A stretch of DNA of 64,000 nt from Maribacter halichondriae (GCF_027474825.1 NZ_CP107030.1:558001-622000); one strand, 5' to 3'. Counted from the first letter of the stretch, positions 46,571 to 56,486 are shown. Translations and numbers: made by a program. Notes: generated by a model from the sequence alone, not told the origin.

Positions 46571-46630
46571 AAGCCATTTATTTTGCTCAGAGGTGATATA
46601 GCCCTTAAATAACTATTTATCGAATTCTGA

Positions 46631-46711
46631 CCGAGCTACAGCTCGGATAATACAAATGAAAATAGGCTTATGAAAAGTCTTAAGAAAGCCCAACGCAAAC
46701 CCAAGAAATAG
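46631..46711 (+). pseudogene. Remnant of a second Arc-type gene
   Basis: The last codons before the stop at 46709 read LMKSLKKAQRKPKK, closely similar to LMKSLKEAKREPKR at the end of the intact Arc-type gene 800 bases upstream. The preceding residues TNENR correspond to TNGQIEW with a deletion. No start codon or N-terminal ribbon remains. The fragment overlaps a small hairpin (CCGAGCT/AGCTCGG, 46631-46646). The rest of the 219-base gap shows nothing. Confidence 0.45.
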
Positions 46712-46803
46712 AGCGGTTGGACCAAAAAGTTTAGGATAGTTTTAACGATATATTCCCTTAAATTTGATGTTCCAGCTAATTCTTGACCAATGCCTAAATT
46801 TTT

Positions 46804-48987
46804 TTGTGGTTCCCTACTCTTACTTTTTCTTTTTTATCCTTTTCGCAAACAGAGAACAAATCGTTTAACGTCAAGCTGATTTCAGAAACTGTTCAATTAG
46901 ACGGCGCCCTTGACGAACCTTTTTGGGAAAACGCCGATGGCCCGCACGATTTTCAACAGTATTTTCCCTCCGATAGTATTCTTGCCAAGAACCAGACCGA
47001 TATTAAAATGGTGTATGACAACACCACTCTTTATATAGGCGTTACGGTCAAATCAATAGGTGACGATTGGGTTATTCCTTCGCTTAGAAGGGACTTTAGA
47101 GCCAGTGGTAATGATAATGTAAACCTAGTATTCGACACATTCAATGACGGCACGAATGCCTTCATGTTCGGCATTAATCCGTATGGGGTTCAGCGCGAAG
47201 TACTCATTTCTGGTGGTGGTTTAGATTTACGGGGATTCAATACCGCTTGGGATGTGAAATGGAAGGGGGAATCAAAGCGATATAAAGGATATTATACCGC
47301 TGAACTTGCCATACCGTTGACCTCATTCAAGTTTAAAGAAGGCGAGACCAAATGGCGGTTTCAATGTTACCGATTCGACATGCAAAGTAATGAGCGAAGT
47401 GTTTGGTTCAATGTGCCACAAAATCAACTGGTAATTAGTCTGGCATTCATGGGAGATATGTATTTCGAAAAACCTTTGGGAAAATCGAGAACACCAATTG
47501 CTCTGATTCCTTACATCAACGCAATTTCTGAAAAAGATTTTGAAACTGACATCGGCGATAACCGATTAAAAGTAGGTGGTGACGCGAAAGTATCAATAGG
47601 CAATGGAATGAATTTGGATGTGACCCTTAATCCTGATTTTTCCAATGTCGAGGTCGATGATATCATTACCAATTTGACCCGTTTTGAAATTGGGCTTCCC
47701 GAGCGAAGACAATTTTTTACTGATAATAGCGACCTGTTCGGAAGTTTTGGTGGAAGCCGAGATGCCAACCCATTCTTCTCCAGACGTATTGGTATTGCAA
47801 GAGACACGGCCGACAATTCCATAGAAAATCGAATTATTGGAGGCGTACGCCTAAGTGGAAAACTAAACGAAGATTGGAGGCTTGGTTTTCTAAATATACA
47901 AACAGACGAAGACATTGAAAATGAAATCGCTTCGAACAACAATATGATGTTCGCCCTACAAAAAAAGGTCTTCTCGCGCTCCAATATTAGCATGTTCCTT
48001 ATTAATAAACAGTCTTTTAAAGACTATGATTTTATTGAAAGGGAAGACGAATATAACCGCGTAGTAGGAATGGACTACAATCTGGCCAGTAAAGACAATA
48101 GCTGGTTCGGCAAGTTCTACCTGCATAAGTCTTTTCAACCTGATGACAAGAAAGGAAATTTCTCTTCAGGTGCTTTTCTAGGACGTAATTCTAGGTATTT
48201 CAACTTTTTTCATGACATGGCCTATATCGATGAAGAATTTCAATCCGATCTGGGTTTCGTACCAAGAACCGATATTTTCAAAACGGCCACCTCGGCCGAA
48301 GTAGTCTTTTGGCCGAAAAGTAATATTATCAACAACTACAGCTTTGAACTATTTCCGATTCTAACATGGCGGCCAGGACTTGATTTCAAGCAAACAGACC
48401 ATGATATTATGCTCAATTGGAATGTGAACCTACAAGATCAATCCATGGGCGGTATAGGCTTTACCAATTCCTTTATTTTTCTTACCGACCCGTTCGACCC
48501 CACCAATACAGACGGTGCCGTAGAACTTCCTGGAAATCAAGGGTATCATTTTAATAGTATTACCGCAGCTTACGAATCGAATCGAGCCAATGTTTTTGCC
48601 TTTGAGGCCGAAACCTCGGTAGGCCGTTTTTTTAATGGCAATCGTTTTTCATTTATGGGAGAGTTCAATTTACGCTTACAACCCAAAGCATTGATCAGCC
48701 TTGCATTGAACTACGATCAACTACGGCAACCTGCGCCTTACGCGAGTGCCGACTTATGGTTGGTCAGCCCTAGGTTCGAGTTTACCTTTAGCAAATCACT
48801 TTTTTGGACGACCATTTTACAGTACAGTAATCAACGTGACAACTTAGGTATCAACTCACGATTGCAATGGCGATTTGCCCCGTTATCCGATTTGTTCATC
48901 GTATACAATGACAATTACTTTGTAAATACCTTTGTACCGAGATATCGCTCCATAAACTTGAAATTCACCTACTGGCTGAATATTTGA
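46804..48987 (+). CDS. DUF5916/CBM9-type outer-membrane protein, first of tandem pair (signal peptide frameshifted)
   Basis: 727 residues in the open frame. A carbohydrate-binding family-9-like domain (SETVQLDGALDEPFWENA, MVYDNTTLYIGVTV) is followed by a DUF5916 beta-barrel-like region ending in SINLKFTYWLNI, which looks like an outer-membrane strand. The frame can only start with TTG at 46804. The ATG at 46790 gives MPKFFCGSLLLLFLF, and one more T in the six-T run at 46830-46835 joins it to the signal end LSFSQ. The true start is probably 46790. It is homologous to the next gene over its whole length. Function unknown. Confidence 0.85.
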   Translation: MWFPTLTFSFLSFSQTENKSFNVKLISETVQLDGALDEPFWENADGPHDFQQYFPSDSILAKNQTDIKMVYDNTTLYIGVTVKSIGDDWVIPSLRRDFRASGNDNVNLVFDTFNDGTNAFMFGINPYGVQREVLISGGGLDLRGFNTAWDVKWKGESKRYKGYYTAELAIPLTSFKFKEGETKWRFQCYRFDMQSNERSVWFNVPQNQLVISLAFMGDMYFEKPLGKSRTPIALIPYINAISEKDFETDIGDNRLKVGGDAKVSIGNGMNLDVTLNPDFSNVEVDDIITNLTRFEIGLPERRQFFTDNSDLFGSFGGSRDANPFFSRRIGIARDTADNSIENRIIGGVRLSGKLNEDWRLGFLNIQTDEDIENEIASNNNMMFALQKKVFSRSNISMFLINKQSFKDYDFIEREDEYNRVVGMDYNLASKDNSWFGKFYLHKSFQPDDKKGNFSSGAFLGRNSRYFNFFHDMAYIDEEFQSDLGFVPRTDIFKTATSAEVVFWPKSNIINNYSFELFPILTWRPGLDFKQTDHDIMLNWNVNLQDQSMGGIGFTNSFIFLTDPFDPTNTDGAVELPGNQGYHFNSITAAYESNRANVFAFEAETSVGRFFNGNRFSFMGEFNLRLQPKALISLALNYDQLRQPAPYASADLWLVSPRFEFTFSKSLFWTTILQYSNQRDNLGINSRLQWRFAPLSDLFIVYNDNYFVNTFVPRYRSINLKFTYWLNI

Positions 48988-49085
48988 TCGGGGGTTCGAC
49001 TAAACCCTTCCATTACATTAAGATTTAAAAATTTAGGTGTTTTCATTGGTGAATCACTTAAATTTACTTTTTAGACTCGCGACCA

Positions 49086-51286
49086 ATGACAAAATTATTT
49101 TGGGGTATTGTATGCATATTAGCTACCTCAGCTTTATTTGGTCAAACCCAACCACGATCGTTTACCGTAAAGTTCATTTCAGAGCCCATTGTTGCGGATG
49201 GAATTTTAGACGAACCCATTTGGCAAACCGCCGAAAGTGCCAACGACTACTGGCAGTATTTTCCAACAGATTCTGTCCGGGCCGGACAGCAGTCCGAAGT
49301 CAAGATATTATATGACGACAAAAACATTTATATTGGTGTAAAGGCGAATTCCGTCGGGCAAAATTATGCATTGACATCCTTAAAAGGGATTTTAGGGGAG
49401 CGGGCAACGACAGTTTCTCGGTCATGTTCGATACCTATAGCGATGGACAAAATGCTTTTCTATTTGGCATCAACCCCTATGGTGTGCGTCGAGAGGGATT
49501 AGTTTCCGGTGGCGGGAACGATCGTATGCGAGACTACAGTTTGTCATGGGACGTGAAATGGAAAGGCGACGCCAAAATGTACGAAGATCATTTTACAGCC
49601 GAGATGGTCATTCCGTTAACATCATTAAAGTTTAAGGAGGGCGCTACCAAATGGCGATTCAACAGTTATCGCATCGATACACAATCGAATGAGCGCAGCT
49701 CATGGGCTAGAATTCCTCAAAACCAACTTATTTTCAGTACCGCTTTCATGGGCGATATGGTCTTTGAAAAGCCCTTGGGGAAATCGCGGACGCCTTTGGC
49801 GATCATCCCCTACATCAATGCGCTGTCCCAAAAGGATTTTGAAATAGACGAAGGCCTGAACAATTTAAAGGTCGGTGGTGATGCCAAGGTTTCTATCGGC
49901 AACAATTTGAATTTGGATGTAACCATAAATCCCGATTTTTCGCAGGTAGAGGTCGATGATCAAGTGACCAACCTTACTCGATTTGAGGTTTCGCTTCCTG
50001 AAAAAAGGCAATTTTTCATTGATAACAGTGATCTCTTTACAAGTTTTGGTGATCAGCGAGATGCCAACCCGTTCTTCTCAAGGCGCATTGGTATTGCAGT
50101 CGATACGGCCGATAATTCCATCGAAAATAAAATTATTGGTGGTATCCGGCTTAGCGGTAAACTGACAAAAAATCTTAGGGTCGGTCTTTTGAATCTACAG
50201 ACCGCAAAAGATGAGGCCAACGAGATTCCGTCGAACAACAATACCATGTTGGCCTTTCAACAAAGGGTCTTTTCAAGGTCTAACTTTGGTATGTTCTTTA
50301 TCAACACACAATCCTTTGAAAAAAATGATTTTTTGGATAGGGAGGAAGAATACAATCGCGTATTCGGATTTGATTATAACCTAGCCTCCAAAGATAACAT
50401 ATGGACAGGAAAGGCATACCTCCATAAATCATTTCAGCCAGACGATAGTGAGGGAAACATTTCGACCGGGGGAACACTAAGGTATCAAACAAGAAAATTC
50501 AACCTTTTTCTAAAAGGTGTCTCGATTGACGAAGATTTTTCTTCCGATCTGGGATTTATTCGGCGAACCGATATTTTCAAGGGGTTCGTTAGTGCTGAAC
50601 GGGTTTTTTGGCCCAAGCAAGGCATATTGCAAAATCACAGCTTCCGATTCTCACCGGTCTTTATTTGGAGCCCCAGTTTGGATTTTAAAAATACCGACTA
50701 TGATTTCAGAACCAGTTGGGAGGCACAATTCAAGGACCAGTCACAATTTAATCTTGGCATGACCAATAGCTACACCTTTCTATTTGACCCATTTGATCCG
50801 ACCAATACAGACGGGGCCGTAGAATTGCCCGGTGACCAAGGGTATCATTATAATAGTGTTGAATTTGAATATACCTCCGATTTGAGAAAACGTTTTTCAT
50901 ACAATTTGGGATCCGAGATCGGCCGATTTTACAATGGAAATCGTTTTTCTGTAGAAAGTATGATGACCTTACGGTTTCAACCCAAGGTATTTCTTTCGTT
51001 GATATTGAACTATGACCAGATAAGTTTGCCCGACCCCTACCCGAGTGCCAATATTTGGTTGATAAGCCCAAAAATCGATATTACGTTCAGCAAATCGGTC
51101 TTTTGGTCCACCTTGATCCAGTACAGCAACCAACGTGACAACCTCGGTTTCAATTCGCGCTTGCAATGGCGATTTGCACCCCTGTCCGATCTGTTTATCG
51201 TGTACAACGATAATTACTTCGTGAACAGCTTCGCGCCCCGGTTTCGTTCAATAAATCTCAAATTTACCTACTGGTTGAATCTCTGA
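49086..51286 (+). pseudogene. DUF5916/CBM9-type outer-membrane protein, second of tandem pair, one frameshift
   Basis: The first frame from the ATG at 49086 has a signal peptide (MTKLFWGIVCILATSALFGQ) and the CBM9-like domain (SEPIVADGILDEPIW). It leaves the family sequence after ALTSLKG. The second frame resumes at MFDTYSDGQNAFLFGINPYG and runs to 51286. Restoring a fifth A at 49382-49385 gives LKRDFRGAGND, matching LRRDFRASGND of the paralogue. The intact protein would be about 734 residues, ending SINLKFTYWLNL. The duplication with 98 bases between suggests a tandem copy. Confidence 0.87.
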
Positions 51287-51327
51287 TCCCTAGATATATT
51301 CAAAAATACACGCTCCCTGAATTTGAT

Positions 51328-51335
51328 TATATTTG
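51328..51335 (+). promoter_or_regulatory. Putative -7 box of the DUF819 gene
   Basis: TATATTTG, a full TAnnTTTG match, 21 bases before the chosen start codon at 51357. Confidence 0.55.
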
Positions 51336-51356
51336 AACAGCAACAACCTTACTTTA

Positions 51357-52634
51357 ATGACAGAGTCCACTATTCCCCAACCATTGATTGCCGATGATAC
51401 GATAGTTTTTGGATTGTTGGCTTTGTGCCTCGGTTTCGTATTTTACACTTCCTCGATAAATACCGGCTTTTGGAAAAAATTCTACGGCATTGTTCCTACG
51501 GTATTGATGTGCTATCTCTTACCAGGAATCTTGACCAGCATCGGACTGATCTCCGATGAGACCTCGAATCTATATTTTATGGCCAGTCGGTACTTGCTGC
51601 CTGCGGCACTGGTTCTTATGACCCTAAGTATAGACCTAAAAGCGATTGCCAATCTAGGCTCCAAAGCTTTGATTATGTTTTTTACGGGAACTGCAGGAAT
51701 CATTATCGGCGGGCCTTTGGCCATTTTGATAGTCTCTATCTTTTCTCCGGAAACGGTCGGAGGTGCCGGACCAGATGCCGTATGGAGAGGACTTTCTACC
51801 ATTGCAGGAAGTTGGATCGGTGGTGGGGCCAATCAAGCTGCCATGTTCGAAATTTTTGAATACAATCCGGATAAGTTCGGGGGCATGGTGCTTGTCGATA
51901 TTGTCATCGCAAATCTATGGCTGGCCATTTTGCTTTTGGGAGTGGGAAAAACCAAACAAATCGATAAGTGGCTAAAAGCCGATACTTCCGCCATAGAAAC
52001 CTTAAAAAAGAAAGTTACGGAACACACGGCCAGAATTACTCGGGTAGCTACGTTGCACGATTACATTGTTATGTTAGCATTGGCATTTACCTCAGTCGGG
52101 GCAGCACATTTATTCGGAAATTATTTTTCTGAATATTTAACAAACACCTTTGAGGTCATTCGCGACAAGACCAAAATATTATCTTCCTTGGGGTCAAGTT
52201 TTTTATGGATGGTCGTATTCGCAACAGCTGCCGGCATAGCCTTGTCATTTACCAAGGCCAAAAATTATGAGGGAGCGGGAGCCAGTAAAATCGGGGGGAT
52301 GTTCATTTATATTTTGGTAGCTACTATCGGTATGCAAATGGATCTAAGCAAAGTGTTGGATAATCCGGGGCTCATCGCGGTAGGTCTTATCTGGATTTCG
52401 TTTCACGCAGGCCTTTTAATCCTAGTTGCCAAATTGATAAAGGCACCCTATTTCTTTCTCGCCGTGGGAAGCCAGGCCAATGTTGGTGGAGCCGCATCGG
52501 CACCTGTCGTGGCTGCGGAATTCCATCCTTCCCTAACCTCCGTGGGAATATTACTGGCCGTTTTCGGCTATGTAGTTGGAACTGCCGGAGCTTATCTTTG
52601 CGCCATTTTGATGGAAATAGCCTCGAAGGTTTAA
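51357..52634 (+). CDS. DUF819 family membrane protein
   Basis: 425 residues from the ATG at 51357 (MTESTIPQPLIADDT); an upstream ATG-less extension exists but lies on the promoter. About twelve membrane segments are visible. Typical stretches are ASRYLLPAALVLMTLSIDL, AGSWIGGGANQAAMFEIF and VGSQANVGGAASAPVVAAEF. The symmetric Gly/Asn-rich motifs suggest a transporter with an inverted repeat. DUF819 proteins have no firm substrate. Confidence 0.9.
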   Translation: MTESTIPQPLIADDTIVFGLLALCLGFVFYTSSINTGFWKKFYGIVPTVLMCYLLPGILTSIGLISDETSNLYFMASRYLLPAALVLMTLSIDLKAIANLGSKALIMFFTGTAGIIIGGPLAILIVSIFSPETVGGAGPDAVWRGLSTIAGSWIGGGANQAAMFEIFEYNPDKFGGMVLVDIVIANLWLAILLLGVGKTKQIDKWLKADTSAIETLKKKVTEHTARITRVATLHDYIVMLALAFTSVGAAHLFGNYFSEYLTNTFEVIRDKTKILSSLGSSFLWMVVFATAAGIALSFTKAKNYEGAGASKIGGMFIYILVATIGMQMDLSKVLDNPGLIAVGLIWISFHAGLLILVAKLIKAPYFFLAVGSQANVGGAASAPVVAAEFHPSLTSVGILLAVFGYVVGTAGAYLCAILMEIASKV

Positions 52635-52678
52635 TAATCGGTAAACTTTATTGATATTTGCGGCACAAATAATTTTCA

Positions 52679-53383
52679 ATGAAAAAGTTTGCGCTTCTTA
52701 CTGTTTTATTATCCTTATTTATTTCCTGCGGTGATAGTCATACCGAAAAAACCATGACCGTTATGGGAAAGGTAAAGGGGTTGAAGAAAGGTACACTCTA
52801 TCTACAAAAACTTCCCGACTCAACCCTGATCACTATTGATTCCTTAGAAATCAACGGAGATGGTAGTTTTCAATTCAATACTGAAATCGAGAGTCCTGAA
52901 ATATTTTATCTGTACTTGAACAAAAAGGATAATAACGATATAAACGATCGAATTACCTTCTTCGGAGAACCAGATACAATTACCATCAATACAGCCTGGA
53001 ACACCTTTGATACCAATGCCAAGGTCATGGGATCAAAAACCCATGAAAAATTCGAGGAATATCAAAAAGTGATGACCCGGTTCAATACCAAAAATTTGGA
53101 ATTGATGAATAAAGCCTTTAATTCTGAAACCGCTTTGGACTCGACGGAAATAGATTCGATACAACGCCTGAGCGATAGAAATATGCAAAAAGGCTATGCC
53201 TTTGCCGTCAACTTTGCGTTGAATAATAAAGACTCATACATAGCCCCGTATATAGCACTTTATGAAATATCAGATGCAAATAAAATATATTTGGACTCTA
53301 TTTATAGTTCGCTCAGCCCAGAAGTAGCTGGTTCCAAATACGGCAAGGCCCTAAAAAATCATTTGACCAAATTGACGGAATAG
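52679..53383 (+). CDS. DUF4369 domain lipoprotein
   Basis: 234 residues with a lipoprotein signal (MKKFALLTVLLSLFISCGD; Cys17). The DUF4369 domain is seen in MGKVKGLKKGTLYLQKLPDSTLITIDSL, as found at the N-terminus of TlpA-like thiol-disulfide oxidoreductases in Bacteroidota. The thioredoxin domain itself is absent here; a helical end of about 100 residues follows. It is ended by a strong hairpin terminator. Confidence 0.85.
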   Translation: MKKFALLTVLLSLFISCGDSHTEKTMTVMGKVKGLKKGTLYLQKLPDSTLITIDSLEINGDGSFQFNTEIESPEIFYLYLNKKDNNDINDRITFFGEPDTITINTAWNTFDTNAKVMGSKTHEKFEEYQKVMTRFNTKNLELMNKAFNSETALDSTEIDSIQRLSDRNMQKGYAFAVNFALNNKDSYIAPYIALYEISDANKIYLDSIYSSLSPEVAGSKYGKALKNHLTKLTE

Positions 53384-53418
53384 CCAAGACCAACAAATTA
53401 GCACCAAGAAATACTGTA

Positions 53419-53452
53419 TAGAAAAAGCCCGTGATCACGGGCTTTTTCTATA
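53419..53452 (+). terminator. Bidirectional terminator between convergent genes
   Basis: AGAAAAAGCCCGTG and its exact inverse around a GATC centre form an uninterrupted palindrome (53421-53450) with T5 on each side, serving the DUF4369 gene and the gene at 53471. Confidence 0.88.
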
Positions 53453-53470
53453 TGATATTCGAATAAGGTT

Positions 53471-53740
53471 TTATCCCAATTTATTTAGGTCATTCACAAG
53501 ACCTGTCGCTTTTTTCTCCAATTCGGCACGCACTGCATTTAAATGCGCTTTCCTGTTTTCAACCTTTCGTTGGTTGACTTTCGCAATAAGGTCATCAAAA
53601 GTTGCAATAGCACCATCTATAATCTTAGCACCTTCTTTTGAGTCTTGCTTTCCATTGGCTGCCTCAACAATATATACCGCTTCAATGATATCGCCCAATA
53701 CGTAATTTATATCTTTTTTTAAATCCCGAATATTTGCCAT
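53471..53740 (-). CDS. Conserved small helical protein
   Basis: 89 residues, predicted to be almost all helix (INYVLGDIIEAVYIVEAAN, VNQRKVENRKAHLNAVRAEL), with alternating charges. No signal peptide or membrane segment. It is not a recognised histone-like or nucleoid protein, though the size and Lys/Glu content are reminiscent. A TACTTTTG box (53758-53765, minus strand) is 17 bases upstream. Function unknown. Confidence 0.7.
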   Translation of the reverse strand: MANIRDLKKDINYVLGDIIEAVYIVEAANGKQDSKEGAKIIDGAIATFDDLIAKVNQRKVENRKAHLNAVRAELEKKATGLVNDLNKLG

Positions 53741-53802
53741 TTTTAAAATGTTTTTTGCAAAAGTAAGTTTTTAAACCATTTCACCTACATCAATATGTAT
53801 TT

Positions 53803-53965
53803 TATACTCCTGCCACTTAGAAATCCGGGGATTTTGGGAATTTTATTTTTTTCTTTCTCAAGGCATAATTTTCAAGCATAGCCGTAGCTACGGTTTAAAA
53901 TTTTAACACGGGGAAAGGGAAAAAGAAAGACACAAAAACTTGGGTTTCTAAGTGGCAGAAGTATA
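53803..53965. repeat. 163-bp imperfect inverted repeat (long hairpin)
   Basis: The outer arms match at 20 of 21 positions (53803-53823 against 53945-53965); the one mismatch becomes a G-U pair in minus-strand RNA. The centre is the palindrome CCGTAGCTACGG (53882-53893), and the inner parts match in patches. It begins seven bases after the manA stop codon on the same transcript. It could be a small mobile palindrome or a 3'-UTR structure. No coding frame inside. Confidence 0.8.
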
Positions 53966-53971
53966 CTTCTA

Positions 53972-54943
53972 TTATATCGTAACCTCCAACAATTTAGCAT
54001 CATTTGTCTTTAAACTTAGTTTGGTCGAATTCGCTGAAATCAAAAGAGTTTCACCCTTTTCGATAAAAGCACTCCCGAAATCATTTTCCACCGTCACGGA
54101 TCCGCCTACACACATAAAAATGGTAAACGAATCCCTTTGAGTAATATCAAATTCAATATCCTTTGTCAGATTCAAATAATCGGTCTTGAAATACGGGCAA
54201 TCGACCATGGTATTCGTTGTGTCCGATCTGTTTTTATAACTAATCTTAAAGTCGTCCTTTTTCTTATAATCTATGGCATCCAGCGCCAGCTCAGTATGTA
54301 ATTCACGATAGTTGCCATGCTTATCCTTGCGGTTAAAATCGAATACCCGATAGGTAATATCAGAAGTCTGTTGAATTTCCGCTAACATGACACCGGCACC
54401 TATCGCATGAATTTTTCCGGTGTTTATAAAAAAAGTATCCCCTTCCTTTACTTTTTCGTAATTCAATAAATCCAAAAGGGTATTCTCTTTTAGACTGTTC
54501 GCGTACTCCTCTTTGGTGACATCCTTGTTAAAACCAACAATGAGATCGGCATCTTCATCGGCATCCATGATGTACCACATTTCGGTCTTTCCGAAAGAAT
54601 TGTGCCGTTCTTTGGCCAATGCGTCATTGGGATGTAATTGTATGGAAAGGTCTTGCTTTGCATCAATGAACTTGATAAGAATGGGGAACTCTTTACCAAA
54701 ACGCTCTACTACGCTCTTTCCCAAAAGTTCTTCGGCCCTTTTATCGATCAACATTTGAAGCGACGAACCGGATAGTTCGCCATTTGCAACAACGGATATA
54801 TCTCCCGCTACGGTAGAAAGTTCCCAGCTTTCTCCCGTGATATCAGACGTTATCGGCTTACCCAATACATCTTTCAGTTTGGTGCCGCCCCATAGGCGTT
54901 CTTTCAAAATAGGTCTGAATTTTAAAGGATAGAACTGGTTCAT
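53972..54943 (-). CDS. manA: Mannose-6-phosphate isomerase, class I
   Basis: 323 residues, the short form of the cupin-type enzyme interconverting mannose-6-phosphate and fructose-6-phosphate. Zinc ligands appear in SIQLHPNDALAKE and the following TEMWYIMD. The catalytic region is GKIHAIGAGVMLAEIQQTSDITYRVFDF. Its product feeds GDP-mannose for glycans. The gene is four bases from the peroxiredoxin gene and begins a 3'-UTR with a long hairpin. Confidence 0.95.
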   Translation of the reverse strand: MNQFYPLKFRPILKERLWGGTKLKDVLGKPITSDITGESWELSTVAGDISVVANGELSGSSLQMLIDKRAEELLGKSVVERFGKEFPILIKFIDAKQDLSIQLHPNDALAKERHNSFGKTEMWYIMDADEDADLIVGFNKDVTKEEYANSLKENTLLDLLNYEKVKEGDTFFINTGKIHAIGAGVMLAEIQQTSDITYRVFDFNRKDKHGNYRELHTELALDAIDYKKKDDFKISYKNRSDTTNTMVDCPYFKTDYLNLTKDIEFDITQRDSFTIFMCVGGSVTVENDFGSAFIEKGETLLISANSTKLSLKTNDAKLLEVTI

Positions 54944-54946
54944 AAA

Positions 54947-55396
54947 TTACTGTTTAAGGGCTTGCAAAGCTTTTTTAACATGTTGAGAGGTATTCATATT
55001 ATTAAAAACCATTATCAATTTGCCTTGTTTATCGAATACAAAGGTCTCCCTTCCAGGCAGCAAATTAAAAATTCGATTTTCAACACCGAACAATTTTCGG
55101 GTTTTTTTATTCGGATCGGATAATAATACAAATGGCAAATCATAGGTTGAGGTAAATTTACGGTGCATTTTTGCCGAATCTGAACTAATTCCGACGACCT
55201 CAGCCCCTAGATTGGTAAAATCCTCATAACTGTCGCGAAAGTTGCAGGCTTGTTTTGTGCAACCTGGGGTATAATCTTTAGGATAGAAATAAATGACCAC
55301 AGGTTTCTTACCATGAAAATCAGAACTCCGTAAAGTATTCCCAGTTTGGTTCTTCAACTCAAATTTAGGAAGCGGATCGCCAATTTTTAGTCCCAT
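54947..55396 (-). CDS. bcp: Thioredoxin-dependent peroxiredoxin (BCP type)
   Basis: 149 residues. The peroxidatic and resolving cysteines are in YTPGCTKQACNF, five residues apart, as in bacterioferritin comigratory protein. KPVVIYFYPKDYTPG and FNLLPGRETFVFDKQG complete the picture. It reduces hydroperoxides using thioredoxin. It is packed between queD (upstream, four bases) and manA (downstream, three bases). Confidence 0.94.
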   Translation of the reverse strand: MGLKIGDPLPKFELKNQTGNTLRSSDFHGKKPVVIYFYPKDYTPGCTKQACNFRDSYEDFTNLGAEVVGISSDSAKMHRKFTSTYDLPFVLLSDPNKKTRKLFGVENRIFNLLPGRETFVFDKQGKLIMVFNNMNTSQHVKKALQALKQ

Positions 55397-55400
55397 CGAT

Positions 55401-55808
55401 TTAGCCCGAGTAGGTTACAAAATTACGCGGGGTTTCGAACAAGACAACCTCAAGTTCTTTCGAGGCACTGATATGGGGTCGTAATTTGTTCCAGATAACG
55501 ACCGCAATATTTTCCGCTGTAGGGTTCAAGTCTTTGAATTCTGGCACCTCAATATTCAAATTTTTATGATCCAGAGCATCTTCGACCTTATCTTTAATCA
55601 AGTCTTTCAATACTTTCATATCCATAACAAAACCCGTTTTCGCATCGATTTCACCAGTAACGCTGACTACCAATTCATAATTATGCCCGTGAAAGTTGGG
55701 GTTGTTGCATTTACCAAAAACCGTATTGTTCTTCTCATCGCTCCAGTCAGCACAAAATAATCGATGAGCTGCGTTGAAATGGGCCTTTCTACTAACTTTT
55801 ACCTTCAT
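55401..55808 (-). CDS. queD: 6-carboxytetrahydropterin synthase (QueD/PTPS family)
   Basis: 135 residues. Zinc-binding His residues are in FNAAHRL and NFHGHNYEL, the catalytic Cys in GKCNNPNFHGH, and the glutamate in VVLFETPRNFV. It converts dihydroneopterin triphosphate to 6-carboxytetrahydropterin for queuosine synthesis. It is followed closely by the peroxiredoxin gene and preceded by idi. Confidence 0.92.
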   Translation of the reverse strand: MKVKVSRKAHFNAAHRLFCADWSDEKNNTVFGKCNNPNFHGHNYELVVSVTGEIDAKTGFVMDMKVLKDLIKDKVEDALDHKNLNIEVPEFKDLNPTAENIAVVIWNKLRPHISASKELEVVLFETPRNFVTYSG

Positions 55809-55819
55809 TGTGATACGCC

Positions 55820-56338
55820 TTATTGTGTGATATGATCGTAGAATTTATCGAAAATTAATTTGAACCATTCCGTGTAGCGTTTTGGATTCTTCTCGATATC
55901 GGACTTAATATCAACGGGCAGCATCCATTTCCAATCGGCGACCTCGTCACTATTAATTTCAGGAGCCTTATCATAGGTACCCACCATTACGTGATCCAGT
56001 TCATGTTCGGTTAGGCCGTTGTCAAAGGGGGCTTTATAGATAAACGAAAACAGTTCTTTTAAATCTGTCTCAAAGCCCATTTCTTCTTGCAGTCTTCTTC
56101 GACCGGCTTCAAGGTTACTTTCACCGATGCGCTGATGGCTACAACAGGTATTGGTCCACAACAATGGGGAGTGGTATTTGCTAGACGCTCTTTGTTGCAG
56201 CATGGTCTCTCCTAAATCGTTCATTATAAATACCGAAAACGCCCGATGAAGTACGGCTTTTTCATGAGCCTCCATTTTGGGCATGATACCCAGAACTTCA
56301 TCTTTTTCATTTACCAATATCACTTCTTCTTCCTTCAT
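55820..56338 (-). CDS. idi: Isopentenyl-diphosphate delta-isomerase, type 1
   Basis: 172 residues, a Nudix-fold enzyme. The active-site Cys is in WTNTCCSHQR and the catalytic Glu in LTEHELDHVMVG, with metal ligands supplied by HRAFSVFIMND and the Nudix helix RRRLQEEMGF. It interconverts IPP and DMAPP for isoprenoids. First gene of the idi-queD-bcp-manA unit, which then ends in the long hairpin. Confidence 0.94.
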   Translation of the reverse strand: MKEEEVILVNEKDEVLGIMPKMEAHEKAVLHRAFSVFIMNDLGETMLQQRASSKYHSPLLWTNTCCSHQRIGESNLEAGRRRLQEEMGFETDLKELFSFIYKAPFDNGLTEHELDHVMVGTYDKAPEINSDEVADWKWMLPVDIKSDIEKNPKRYTEWFKLIFDKFYDHITQ

Positions 56339-56438
56339 AGTGTAAAAATAAGGCCTTTGGTCAACTTTTGAGTCAAGGTATTATAAATAATCCCTATTGT
56401 ACATCATGAATAGTGTTAATGACAGAACCATAAATAAG

Positions 56439-56486
56439 AAACTCCGGTAGGATCTTCCATTTTTGAAAAATACAATACCGGAGTTT
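56439..56486 (-). terminator. Terminator of the giant surface-protein gene
   Basis: An 11-bp perfect stem (56439-56449 with 56476-56486) with a 26-base loop, just after the stop codon at 56503 and before idi. Confidence 0.7.

Noticed and set aside
46631-46646. The CCGAGCT/AGCTCGG hairpin might be a terminator.
   Set aside because: No T-tract follows on either strand, so it is noted only within the Arc-gene remnant.
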